A DNA stretch of 55,556 nucleotides from Pseudonocardia sp. Lineage in GTDB: Bacteria > Actinomycetota > Actinomycetes > Mycobacteriales > Pseudonocardiaceae. Positions within the stretch are counted from its first letter, which is position 1. Each line of letters starts with the position of its first letter. Location: NCBI RefSeq assembly GCF_025465255.1, contig NZ_JAODNI010000208.1, positions 1 to 55,556 on the forward strand. The letters are read 5' to 3'. The notes beneath the pieces were generated by a model, which saw nothing but the letters and a program-made list of their open reading frames with translations, ran no database searches and was not told where the DNA came from. The translations under genes and the position numbers were made by a program. Of this stretch, positions 24,180 to 32,129 are shown piece after piece.

Positions 24180-25975
24180 TGACCGAGCCGGACCGGAGCG
24201 ACGTGCGGGCCGACCGTGGTGAGGATGCACCGCGGTCGCTCGTCCGTCCGTACACGCTGACCAGGGGCCGCACGGCCTCGGGCCTCGTGCTGCCTCCGGA
24301 GACCGTGGTCACCGCCCGGGAGCAGGTCCCCGAGCCCGTCGTCCCGCCGGCGGGGCCGAGGGTGTCGAGGGCCGAGCTGCGCGACCTCGGCGAGCTTGTG
24401 CGGGGGCCGCTCTGGCTGCCCGACGACGACGGGTTCGCCGCGGAGATCGCCTCGTCCTACGCGACGGTCGTGCACCGCCCGCTCGCCGTGCTCGGTGTCC
24501 GGGACCGGGACGACGTCGCCGCGGCCGTCCGGTTCGCGGCGGAGCGAACGCTGCCGGTGGCCGTCCAGGCGACCGGCCACGGCGCGGTCGCACCGGTCGA
24601 CGGTGGGCTGCTGCTGAGCACCCGCCGGATGCGGGAGCTCGTCGTGGACCCCGGCAGTCGCACCGTCCGCGTCGGGGCGGGGGTGGTGTGGACCGAGGTG
24701 ATCGCCGCCGCGGCCCGGTTCGGGCTGGCGCCGCTCAGCGGGAGCGCGCCGGGCGTCGGTGTCACCGGCTACACACTCGGCGGCGGGCTGAGCCCGCTCG
24801 CCCGGACCTACGGCTACACCGCGGACCACGTTCGGGCGGTGGAGATCGTCACGGCGGACGGCCGGGTGCGTCGGATCGACGCGGACCACGACCCGGAGCT
24901 CTTCTGGGCCGTTCGCGGCGGCAAGGGCAACTTCGGCATCGTCACCACCCTGGTGCTCGATCTCCTCGCCCCGTCCCGGTTCTACGGCGGCGGCCTGTTC
25001 TACCGGGGCGAGGCCGCCGCCGAGGTCCTGCACGCCTACCGCGACTGGTCCCCCCGCCTCCCCGAGGCGACGACCACGTCGGTGCTCGTCTCCCGCGTCC
25101 CGGACCGCAGCGGACGGCTCGGCGACGGGCCCGGCGTGCACGTGCGCGTCGCCCACGTCGGCGACGCCCGGGAGGGGGCCCGGCTCGTCGCCCCGCTGCG
25201 GGAACTGGGTCCCGAGGTCGACACGCTCTCCGAGCTGCCGTTCACGGCCGTGGGGACGATCCACGACGACCCGACCGAGCCTGTCCCCGCCTGGAAGGGC
25301 GGCACCCTGCTGTCCGCTCTCGGCCCCGACACCGTGGACACCGTGCTCCGCGCCTGCGGGCCCGGCGTCGCCGACCCGGTGCTCTCCGTCGAGCTCCGCC
25401 ATCTCGGCGGCGCCCTCGCCAGGCCGCCCGCCGTGCCCAACGCCGTCGGCGGCCGGAACGCCGCCTACAGCGTCTTCGCCCTCGACGTCCCCGGGCCCGG
25501 CGGCAGCCCGTCGCCCCGCGGCGAGCGCCTGCTCGCCGACCTGGCGCCGTACTCCACGGGCGGGGTCGCGCTCAACTTCCTCGGCACCGTCACCGACGCG
25601 GACCGGGTCGCGACGGCCTGGGACCCCGCGACATACCGCCGGCTCGTCGAGGTGAAGCGACGGTGGGATCCGGAGAATCTGTTCCGTTTCGGCTACGCCC
25701 TCGCCCCGCCGGGCCCGGCCCGGCGGGAGTTGCCCGCGGCCCCGACGCCGAAGGCACGGACCCCGGAGGCCGGCGCGATCGTCGAGCTCTGCCGGCCGTG
25801 GTCGTCCGTCGCCGAGATCTCGGCCCGGCTGCACCTGCCGCTCGGGGTCGTCCGCATCCTGCTCGAGGACCTGCGGGACGACGGCCTCGTCCACATCCAC
25901 CAGCTCTCGCCGGACACCGGCGAGGACACCGACCACCTGGAGAGGGCGCTGCGTGAACTCCGCAAGCGGCTCTGA
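24179..25975 (+). CDS. cvnC: CvnC (DUF742) protein interrupted by an FAD-linked oxidoreductase domain
   Basis: 598 residues where a CvnC is normally about 120. Residues 1-48 are the DUF742 N-terminus (RSLVRPYTLTRGRT). Residues about 75-515 are a complete FAD-binding-4/berberine-bridge-type oxidoreductase. It has LAVLGVRDRDDVAAAV, ATGHGA with H134 at the position of the histidyl-FAD link, GYTLGGGLSPLARTYG, RGGKGNFGIVT, and a C-terminal BBE motif TYRRLVEVKRRWDPENLFRF. The second flavin-linking Cys of bicovalent members is replaced by A190. Residues 528-598 resume DUF742 with AIVELCRPWSSVAEISARLH and LGVVRILLEDLRDDGLVHIH, a winged-helix-like fold. The frame is unbroken and coupled to both neighbours, so this is a domain insertion, not two genes. 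The substrate is unknown. Confidence 0.9.
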   Translation: MTEPDRSDVRADRGEDAPRSLVRPYTLTRGRTASGLVLPPETVVTAREQVPEPVVPPAGPRVSRAELRDLGELVRGPLWLPDDDGFAAEIASSYATVVHRPLAVLGVRDRDDVAAAVRFAAERTLPVAVQATGHGAVAPVDGGLLLSTRRMRELVVDPGSRTVRVGAGVVWTEVIAAAARFGLAPLSGSAPGVGVTGYTLGGGLSPLARTYGYTADHVRAVEIVTADGRVRRIDADHDPELFWAVRGGKGNFGIVTTLVLDLLAPSRFYGGGLFYRGEAAAEVLHAYRDWSPRLPEATTTSVLVSRVPDRSGRLGDGPGVHVRVAHVGDAREGARLVAPLRELGPEVDTLSELPFTAVGTIHDDPTEPVPAWKGGTLLSALGPDTVDTVLRACGPGVADPVLSVELRHLGGALARPPAVPNAVGGRNAAYSVFALDVPGPGGSPSPRGERLLADLAPYSTGGVALNFLGTVTDADRVATAWDPATYRRLVEVKRRWDPENLFRFGYALAPPGPARRELPAAPTPKARTPEAGAIVELCRPWSSVAEISARLHLPLGVVRILLEDLRDDGLVHIHQLSPDTGEDTDHLERALRELRKRL

Positions 25976-26606
25976 GGCCGCCCGTCCCCGCGGCGCAGGC
26001 CGAGCCACCGGATCCCCGGATCGGCCGGTCACCCCGCTCAAGGTCGTCGTGGCCGGCGCGTTCGGCGTCGGGAAGACGACCTTCGTGGGCTCCGCCTCGG
26101 ACATCACCCCGCTGCGGACCGAGGAGGTGATGACCGCACCCAGCGAAGGCATCGACGATCTCTCGGCCCTCCCGCAGAAGCGCACGACGACGGTCGCGAT
26201 GGACTTCGGCCGTCTCGACCTCACCGACAACCTGGTGATCTACCTGTTCGGGACCCCCGGCCAATACCGGTTCTGGTTCATGTGGGACCAGCTCGTCCGG
26301 GGCGCGGTGGGGGTCGTGGTGCTCGTCGACACCCGCCGGCTCATCGACTCCTTCCCGGTCCTGGACTACTTCGACCGCACCGGGCTTCCGGTCGTCGTCG
26401 GGATCAACGGCTTCGACGGCGAATACCCGTACACCGAGGACGAGGTCCGGGAGGCCCTCGCCCTCGACCCCGCCCGGCCGATCGTGACCTGCGACGCCCG
26501 GGAACGGACGTCCGCGACGCAGACGCTGGCCACGCTGGTCGAGCACGCCCTCGCTGCCCGTGACGCCGGCGCCCGACGCACCCCGCACCCGGAAGGAGCA
26601 CGGTGA
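25953..26606 (+). CDS. cvnD: CvnD small GTPase
   Basis: 217 residues; ATP/GTP-binding protein of the conservon family. P-loop GAFGVGKTT at 35-43, switch region TEEVMTAPSEGIDDL, G3-like FGTPGQYRFWFMWDQL, a divergent G4 GINGFDG in place of NKxD, and G5-like TCDARERTSA. These variants are normal for CvnD proteins. The first 28 residues are Gly/Arg-rich and probably flexible. GTG 25953 lies 23 bp inside the end of cvnC, giving strong coupling, and the stop overlaps the next ATG (TGATG). It is expected to cycle between GTP and GDP under CvnA/CvnB control. Confidence 0.94.
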   Translation: MNSASGSEAARPRGAGRATGSPDRPVTPLKVVVAGAFGVGKTTFVGSASDITPLRTEEVMTAPSEGIDDLSALPQKRTTTVAMDFGRLDLTDNLVIYLFGTPGQYRFWFMWDQLVRGAVGVVVLVDTRRLIDSFPVLDYFDRTGLPVVVGINGFDGEYPYTEDEVREALALDPARPIVTCDARERTSATQTLATLVEHALAARDAGARRTPHPEGAR

Positions 26607-28246
26607 TGAACCCCCTACCCGCCGCCCGCGCGGTCGTGGACCTGCTGCGTGACGAGGGGGTCGACCGGGTCTTCGGCAACCCCGGCACGACCGAGCTCCC
26701 CCTGCTGCAGGAGCTGGCCCGCGACGGCGACCCGGACTACGTGCTCGCCCTGCAGGAGTTCACCGCGGTCGCGGCGGCGGACGGTTACGCGCGCGGCACC
26801 GGCCGCCCCGCGTTCGTCAGCGTGCACGCCGTGCCAGGGGTGAGCAACGCGCTGATCGGGATGAACAACGCGCGCCGCTCCCGCACCCCGCTGGTGATCA
26901 CCGCGGGCCAACAGGACCAGCGGTTCCTCCGCGACTCGCCGATGCTCGGCGGGGATCTCGTCGGCCTCGCGGCGCCCGCCTGTCTCGCGGCGGACGAAGT
27001 GCACACCGCGGACGACCTGCTCCCGATGTTCCGCCGTGCCTTCGCCCGGGCCCGCGGGGTGCCTTCCGGCCCGGTGTTCGTGTCCGTGCCGATGAACCTG
27101 CTCGCCCAGCCCGCCGCCGGCCCGATTCCCGCCCGCCCGCCGATCGTGACCCTCCCCGTCGCCACGGGGATCGACGAGGCCGCCGCGCTGCTCGCGGGGG
27201 CCTCCAACCCGGCGATCATGGCGGGCGACCGCGTCGGCGCCACCGGCGCGCTCCGGGAGCTGACCGCGGTCGCCGAGGCACTCGGCGCGACCGTCTACCC
27301 GCAGCCGCAGTACGAGCATGTCGACGCGGACACGGAGCACCCGCTGACCGCGCCCGCGCCGCCCTTCATCGGCAGCGAGATCAACAAGGCGCTCGCCGGG
27401 CACGACGCGCTGCTGCTCGCCGGGGCGTCGATCCGGTCGCACCTCTGGACCCCGGAGCCCCCGCTGCCGGAAGGCATCCGGGTGGTCCAGCTCGACGACG
27501 ACCCGGCCGAGATCGGCCGCGCCCACGACGTCGAGATCGGGCTGTTCGGGGCGGTCGGCCCGACACTGGACGCGCTCGCCGAGGCGCTGCGCGGCCTCCC
27601 CGGCCTGCACGGCCCCGCCCTCGAACGGGCCGGGCGGATCTCCGCGGAGCTCGTGCCGGAGCGCACCCGCTGGCGCGAGCGCGCCCGGGCCGCCGCAGGT
27701 CCCGCGCCGGTGCACCCGGCGACCGCGGCCCAGCTCGTGGCGGACGCGCTGGCGGCCGGCACCGTCGTGGTCGAGGAGGCGGTCACCTCCGGTCCGCTGC
27801 TGCGCCGCGCGCTGCCTCAGCGCGGCCCCGGGGACTACCACAACTCGTCGGGCAACGGTGGGCTCGGCTGGGGCATCGGCGCCGCCGTCGGGCTGCACCT
27901 GGCCCATCCCGGACGCCCGGTGCTCGCGTTCCTCGGGGACGGCTCCGCGATGTTCGGCGTCCAGGGCCTCTGGACGGCGGCACGGCTCGGCGCGCCGGTG
28001 CTGTTCGTCGTGGTGAACAACCACGAGTACCGCACGCTGAAGGACTCGCTCGGCCGGCAGTTCGGCGGCATGGACCTCGGCGACCCCGCGATCGACTGGG
28101 TGGGGCTGGCCCGCTCGATGGGCCTGTCCGCCCACCGGGTCGGGCACGCCTCGGAGATCGGGCCGGCCGTCCGCGCCGCCCAGGAGTCCGGCGGGCCGCG
28201 GCTGGTGGAGATCCCGATCCGCGGCTACGGGGACGGCGCGCCGTGA
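26606..28246 (+). CDS. Benzoylformate decarboxylase-like ThDP-dependent enzyme
   Basis: 546-residue thiamine-diphosphate enzyme of the acetolactate synthase/benzoylformate decarboxylase group. VFGNPGTTELPLL carries T28 at the position of BFD Ser26, LALQEF has the ThDP-activating E51, and SVHAVPG has H74 (BFD His70). SIRSHLWTPEP has H279 at the position of BFD His281, so the residues used by benzoylformate decarboxylase are nearly all kept. The Mg-ThDP motif FLGDGSAMFG ... NNHEYRTL is intact. It probably decarboxylates an aromatic or branched 2-oxo acid. ATG 26606 has AAGGAG about 7 nt upstream and overlaps the cvnD stop by one base. Its presence inside a conservon is unusual. Confidence 0.85.
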   Translation: MNPLPAARAVVDLLRDEGVDRVFGNPGTTELPLLQELARDGDPDYVLALQEFTAVAAADGYARGTGRPAFVSVHAVPGVSNALIGMNNARRSRTPLVITAGQQDQRFLRDSPMLGGDLVGLAAPACLAADEVHTADDLLPMFRRAFARARGVPSGPVFVSVPMNLLAQPAAGPIPARPPIVTLPVATGIDEAAALLAGASNPAIMAGDRVGATGALRELTAVAEALGATVYPQPQYEHVDADTEHPLTAPAPPFIGSEINKALAGHDALLLAGASIRSHLWTPEPPLPEGIRVVQLDDDPAEIGRAHDVEIGLFGAVGPTLDALAEALRGLPGLHGPALERAGRISAELVPERTRWRERARAAAGPAPVHPATAAQLVADALAAGTVVVEEAVTSGPLLRRALPQRGPGDYHNSSGNGGLGWGIGAAVGLHLAHPGRPVLAFLGDGSAMFGVQGLWTAARLGAPVLFVVVNNHEYRTLKDSLGRQFGGMDLGDPAIDWVGLARSMGLSAHRVGHASEIGPAVRAAQESGGPRLVEIPIRGYGDGAP

Positions 28247-29202
28247 GCAGGGGCCGCGCGGCCGCCCTGCTGCTCGGCGCGGTGGCGCTCCTGCTGGCGG
28301 CCGCGTGCAGCTCCACGACCCCCGCGACGGACCCGCCCGAGAAGACGTCGATCACCGTGACCGGCCTCCCGATCGTCGATGTGGCACCGCTCTACCTCGC
28401 CCAGCAGGAGGGGCTGTTCGCCGCACAGGGCCTGGACGTCACGATCAAGCCCCTGACGTCGTCGAACCAGAGCCTGCCGGGCCTCGCGGACGGCAGCGTG
28501 GACATCGTCGCCGGCGGTAACTACGTCACGTTCCTGGAGGCGCAGGCCCGGGGACAGACCGACATCCGCGTCATCGCCGAGGCGGCGCTCGCGTCACCGG
28601 GCCTGGACCAGGTCGTCGCCGGTCCCCGGTCCGGGATCACCTCACCGGAGGAGCTGGCCGGCAGGACGGTCGCCGTGAACACCCCCGCCCCCAACATCCA
28701 GACGCTGACGCTGGACCGGGTGCTCGCGAGCCGCGGCGTCGATCCCGCCTCGGTGCGCTACGAGACGATGCCGTTCACCCAGGCCGTGACGGCCCTGAAG
28801 GACGGCACGCTCGACGCCGCCTGGCTCGTCGAGCCGTTCGTCACCGAGGCGGAGACCACCTCGGGCGCGCTGCCCGTGATCGACCCGACCAGCGGCCCGA
28901 CGGGCGCGTTCCCGCTGGACGGGTACTTCGCGACCGCACGGTTCGCCGAGCAGTACCCGGCGACAATCCGGGCGTTCCAGCGGGCCCTGGCACAGGCGGC
29001 GGACCTCGCGGCGGACGACCAGCGCACCACGAGGGCGCTGCCGTCGTTCACCCCGATCGACCCCGCAACGGCGTCGATCATCACGCTGCCCGACTACCCG
29101 ACGACGCTGCAGCCCCAGCGGCTGCAGCGCGTCGCCGACCTGATGACGCAGGCCGGGATGCTCCCCGGCCGCCTGGACGTCACGCCGCTGACGGTGAGGT
29201 GA
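28243..29202 (+). CDS. NMT1/SsuA-type solute-binding lipoprotein
   Basis: 319 residues. The signal peptide has an Arg n-region and a lipobox LLLAAAC with the acylated Cys at 22. The mature part matches periplasmic binding proteins of the NMT1/THI5 and SsuA/TauA type (VTGLPIVDVAPLYLAQQEGL, GLDVTIKPL, GSVDIVAGGNYVTFL, SPEELAGRTVAVN, TLDAAWLVEPFV). Such proteins bind sulfonates, nitrate, pyrimidines or aromatic acids. No ABC permease or ATPase is encoded anywhere nearby, so it may present a ligand to the CvnA sensor instead of feeding a transporter. GTG 28243 overlaps the decarboxylase stop by 4 nt. Confidence 0.86.
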   Translation: MSRGRAAALLLGAVALLLAAACSSTTPATDPPEKTSITVTGLPIVDVAPLYLAQQEGLFAAQGLDVTIKPLTSSNQSLPGLADGSVDIVAGGNYVTFLEAQARGQTDIRVIAEAALASPGLDQVVAGPRSGITSPEELAGRTVAVNTPAPNIQTLTLDRVLASRGVDPASVRYETMPFTQAVTALKDGTLDAAWLVEPFVTEAETTSGALPVIDPTSGPTGAFPLDGYFATARFAEQYPATIRAFQRALAQAADLAADDQRTTRALPSFTPIDPATASIITLPDYPTTLQPQRLQRVADLMTQAGMLPGRLDVTPLTVR

Positions 29203-29206
29203 GGCA

Positions 29207-29422
29207 ATGGACTCCCGACACGAGCGAACGGGGGCGGCCCCCGGGACGGGGCGACCGCGCCCCGGCATGGTGGCGGTCCTGGCCCGGGCCCTGACAGCCC
29301 AGCTCGGCGAGCTGGCCGCCGGGGGCGGCGGGGCCCCGGACGGCTGGTGGTTCACCCCGACGTCCCAGCACGTGCCGGCCGCGGACGCAACGGCACCCGA
29401 CGGGGAGGGACCCGGACGATGA
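29207..29422 (+). CDS. Small protein of unknown function in the conservon operon
   Basis: 71 residues with no recognised family. A short helix (PGMVAVLARALTAQLGELAA) is followed by a Gly-rich linker, the aromatic patch DGWWFTPTSQHV and an acidic, proline-containing tail. No signal peptide or membrane segment is visible. It is supported by its position: ATG 29207 follows a GAGGTGAGG ribosome site, 4 nt after the preceding stop, and its stop overlaps the next ATG (ATGA). Such coupling suggests a small partner of a neighbouring protein. Confidence 0.6.
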   Translation: MDSRHERTGAAPGTGRPRPGMVAVLARALTAQLGELAAGGGGAPDGWWFTPTSQHVPAADATAPDGEGPGR

Positions 29423-30237
29423 CGAGCCCCGAGATCACCGGCGACGGCACGAACGCCGAGCGCGCGCCGGACGCACCGGGCGCGCTGCAGGTGCGGGTGC
29501 GCACGTCCGGCGGGAGCCCCCTCCCGGACGCCGCGCTCTCCCTGATCGACGGCGCCGGCTACCAGACCACTCTGGGCCGGACCGGGCCGGGCGGCACCTT
29601 CGACGTGACGATCACGCAGCCGGGCCGCTACGTGGTGGTTGCCAGCGCGCCCCCGTACCGGCCGCAGGCGGCCACCGTGCAGGTCAGGCGCGGCGCCTAC
29701 GCCCCGGTCGACCTGGTGCTGGCCGGAGCGGGCCACGAGATCACCGGGACGGTGACCGGCGCGGGCGGCGCGCCGGTGGCGGGCGCGCGCGTCGCGCTGG
29801 CCGGCCCGGAGGGCCAGGTCGTCACCACCCAGGCCACCGGCGCCGAGGGCCGGTACGTGCTTGCCGGTCTGGCCCCGGGCGAGTACACCCTCGTGGTGAG
29901 CACCGACGGCGGCGCGCCCCGGTCCCGCCCCGTCTCGGTGCCCGTCTCGGACGGGGGACGGCACGACATCGCCCTCGCGGGTGCGTCCCGGCTGCGCGGG
30001 GTCGCCCGCAGCGCCGGCGGCCGGCCGGTGCCCGAGGCACGGGTGGTCCTGCTCGACGAGTCCGGCGCGATCGTGGCGGAGACGACCACGGACGAGCACG
30101 GCGCCTATGCCTTCACCGACGTCCCCGAGGGAGACCTCGTTCTGGTCGCCACGGGGTTTCCGCCGGTCTCGGGGTTGCTGCGGCTCAGCGCCGGCGCCGT
30201 CGAGCACGACATCGAGTTCCGCCACCCCGGGGCCTGA
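29419..30237 (+). CDS. Carboxypeptidase-regulatory-like repeat protein
   Basis: 272 residues made of three consecutive Ig-like carboxypeptidase-regulatory/Cna-B-type repeats. Repeat 2 reads ITGTVTGAGGAPVAGARVAL ... GRYVLAGLAPGEYTLVV and repeat 3 LRGVARSAGGRPVPEARVVL ... GAYAFTDVPEGDLVLVA; repeat 1 begins LQVRVRTSGGSPLPDAALSL. No signal peptide, lipobox or membrane helix is seen, so it is predicted to stay in the cytoplasm, which is odd for this fold. It overlaps the small upstream gene by 4 nt and is the last gene of the coupled run. A scaffold or ligand-binding role within the Cvn complex is a guess. Confidence 0.72.
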   Translation: MTSPEITGDGTNAERAPDAPGALQVRVRTSGGSPLPDAALSLIDGAGYQTTLGRTGPGGTFDVTITQPGRYVVVASAPPYRPQAATVQVRRGAYAPVDLVLAGAGHEITGTVTGAGGAPVAGARVALAGPEGQVVTTQATGAEGRYVLAGLAPGEYTLVVSTDGGAPRSRPVSVPVSDGGRHDIALAGASRLRGVARSAGGRPVPEARVVLLDESGAIVAETTTDEHGAYAFTDVPEGDLVLVATGFPPVSGLLRLSAGAVEHDIEFRHPGA

Positions 30238-30265
30238 CGGGCGGTCGTCGAGGACCGGCCGGGGT

Positions 30266-30290
30266 GCGGCGGTTCAGCTCGTCCCGCCGC
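30266..30290 (+). terminator. Possible terminator after the conservon operon
   Basis: Seven-base arms GCGGCGG (30266-30272) and CCGCCGC (30284-30290) with an 11-nt loop, 28 nt beyond the last conservon gene. It is weak and lacks a T-run, so read-through into the downstream P450 genes is possible. The remaining 30238-30459 bases hold no convincing gene, only a short acidic minus-strand frame ending at 30274. Confidence 0.3.
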
Positions 30291-30459
30291 CGTTCGCCGG
30301 CCCGTCGAGGTCGTCGTCCTCGACGGCGGCTTCGTCTGCCTCGGCGGGATTAGCATCGTGGTGACCGACCGTGCTCCGCCGCAAGAGCAGCCGTTGCGGC
30401 GGCCGTGTGCGGCGGCGTGACGAAACGGCCGACCCGTGGGGGTCGGAGGGGGCGTCCAC

Positions 30460-32073
30460 ATGAAGATCGTCGTGGATCTCACGCGATGCCAGGGGTACGC
30501 ACAGTGCGCCTTCGCCGCGCCGAACGTGTTCACCATGCGGGGGGACGAGGCGCTGCTCTACAACCCCGATCCGGACGACGCGGAGCGGGAGAAGATCGTC
30601 CGGGCAGCCGCGGCCTGCCCGGTCCAGGCCATCCTGTTCGACCAGGAGGACGCCCGGCATCGTCGGGACGGGGCCGGTGCGCACGTGGTCTCCGCGGGTC
30701 CCGTGGAGGCGGTCGAGCGCATCGGGCGCGTCGTCGTCGTCGGCGCCTCGCTGGCCGGGCTGCGCGCGGCGTGGACGCTGCGCAGTGAGGGCTTCACCGG
30801 CTCGCTGACCGTGATCGGGGACGAACCCGACCCCCCCTACGACCGGCCGCCGCTGTCCAAACAGGCGCTCCTGGGCCAGGTTCCGGCACGGGGGACCGCA
30901 CTGCCCCGTCGCGACGGGGTGGACGCGGACTGGCGGCTCGGAGTCGCGGCCACGGGGCTCGACCTGCGCGGCAAGCAGGTGCTCCTGGCCGACGGCGAGC
31001 AGGTGGGATTCGACCGGTTGCTCATCGCGACCGGGGTGCGGGCCCGCCCGTGGCCGAACGAGGCGGAGGCCGGGCTCGACGGGCTCTTTGCGCTACGCAC
31101 CCCGGACGACGCGGACGGACTGCGCCGACGGCTCGCCGCCGGACCCGGCCGGGTGCTGGTCATCGGGGCCGGGTTCACCGGCTCCGAGGTCGCCTCCGCC
31201 TGTCGCGACCTGGACGTGCCGGTGACCGTCGTCGAGCGGGGCGCGGCCCCGCTGGTCGGGGCACTGGGCGCGGTGGTCGGCGGCGTCGCGGCGCAGATGC
31301 AGCGCGACCACGGCGTCGACCTGCGGTGCGGCGTCCAGGTCGAGGCGCTGGAGGGCGACGGGAGCGGGCGGCTGCGGCGGGCGCGGCTGTCCGACGGCAG
31401 CACGCTGGACGTCGACGTGGCCGTCGCCGCGCTCGGCAGCATCCGCAACGTCGAGTGGTTGGACGGCTCGGGGCTGGCGGCAGGGGCCTGGGGGGTGGCG
31501 TGCGACGCGGGCTGCCGGGCGGTCGACGTCAACGGCGTCGTCACCGACGACGTGTTCGTCGCCGGGGACGTGGCCCGCTTCCCCCACCCCGTCTACGACT
31601 ACCAGTACCTCGCCCTCGAGCACTGGGGCAACGCCGTCACCCAAGGGAGGATCGCCGCACACAACATGATCAGCCCCCAGGGCGAGCGCTGGCCACACCT
31701 GGCGCTACCGGAATTCTGGTCCACCCAGTTCGGCACCGAGATCAAGTCCGTCGGCGTCCCGACCTATGCCGACCAGGTCGTCATCGCCCAGGGATCGGTG
31801 CCCGAGCGCCGGTTCGTCGCGGCCTACGGCTACCGCGGGCGCATCACGGCGGCGGTCGCCTTCAACCAGTCCAAGTGGCTGGAGTTCTACGAGGGGTTGA
31901 TCGACCGGGCGGCGCCGTTCCCGCCCGCCTTCCGCACCGTCGACCGGCCCACCGACGGACACCCGGTCGCGGCCGAGGTCCCGGACCGGCCCACCCAGCA
32001 GGCCACCGTCGTGGTGACCGGCCACGGACCCGGCGAACGACGGGCCGCGTTCGTCCGCAAGACCTACCTGTGA
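30460..32073 (+). CDS. Fused [3Fe-4S] ferredoxin - FAD/NAD(P) ferredoxin reductase
   Basis: 537 residues. Residues 1-65 are a P450-type ferredoxin with C10, C16 and C53 (C-x5-C ... C-P), the three-cysteine pattern that holds a [3Fe-4S] cluster. From residue 87 the protein is an FAD/NAD(P) reductase: FAD motif VVVVGASLAGLRAAWTL, NAD(P) motif VLVIGAGFTGSEVASAC, FAD tail DDVFVAGDVARFPHP, and the C-terminal reductase domain with PEFWSTQFGTEIKSVGVPT. It should carry electrons from NAD(P)H to the adjacent P450 in one chain. ATG 30460 has GGAGGGGG upstream and starts directly at the ferredoxin. The stop overlaps a possible GTG start of the P450 gene. Confidence 0.92.
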   Translation: MKIVVDLTRCQGYAQCAFAAPNVFTMRGDEALLYNPDPDDAEREKIVRAAAACPVQAILFDQEDARHRRDGAGAHVVSAGPVEAVERIGRVVVVGASLAGLRAAWTLRSEGFTGSLTVIGDEPDPPYDRPPLSKQALLGQVPARGTALPRRDGVDADWRLGVAATGLDLRGKQVLLADGEQVGFDRLLIATGVRARPWPNEAEAGLDGLFALRTPDDADGLRRRLAAGPGRVLVIGAGFTGSEVASACRDLDVPVTVVERGAAPLVGALGAVVGGVAAQMQRDHGVDLRCGVQVEALEGDGSGRLRRARLSDGSTLDVDVAVAALGSIRNVEWLDGSGLAAGAWGVACDAGCRAVDVNGVVTDDVFVAGDVARFPHPVYDYQYLALEHWGNAVTQGRIAAHNMISPQGERWPHLALPEFWSTQFGTEIKSVGVPTYADQVVIAQGSVPERRFVAAYGYRGRITAAVAFNQSKWLEFYEGLIDRAAPFPPAFRTVDRPTDGHPVAAEVPDRPTQQATVVVTGHGPGERRAAFVRKTYL

Positions 32074-32129
32074 CCCTGCCCGAGCCCTCGCACGTCCAGC
32101 CAGATCCCCGAGTTCCGGGAGACGCCACC

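Noticed and set aside
24179..25975. Reading cvnC-FAD as three separate genes
   Set aside because: There is no stop, overlapping start or ribosome site at either junction, and both halves of DUF742 are needed to make one fold.
24098..26230. A 710-codon minus-strand frame opposite cvnC
   Set aside because: Antisense shadow; checked because it covers the unusual fusion, but it shows no domain while the + strand has two complete families.
30274..30360. Acidic minus-strand frame ending GGGTS upstream of the ferredoxin gene
   Set aside because: The end looks protein-like, but no start codon with a ribosome site gives a sensible length.
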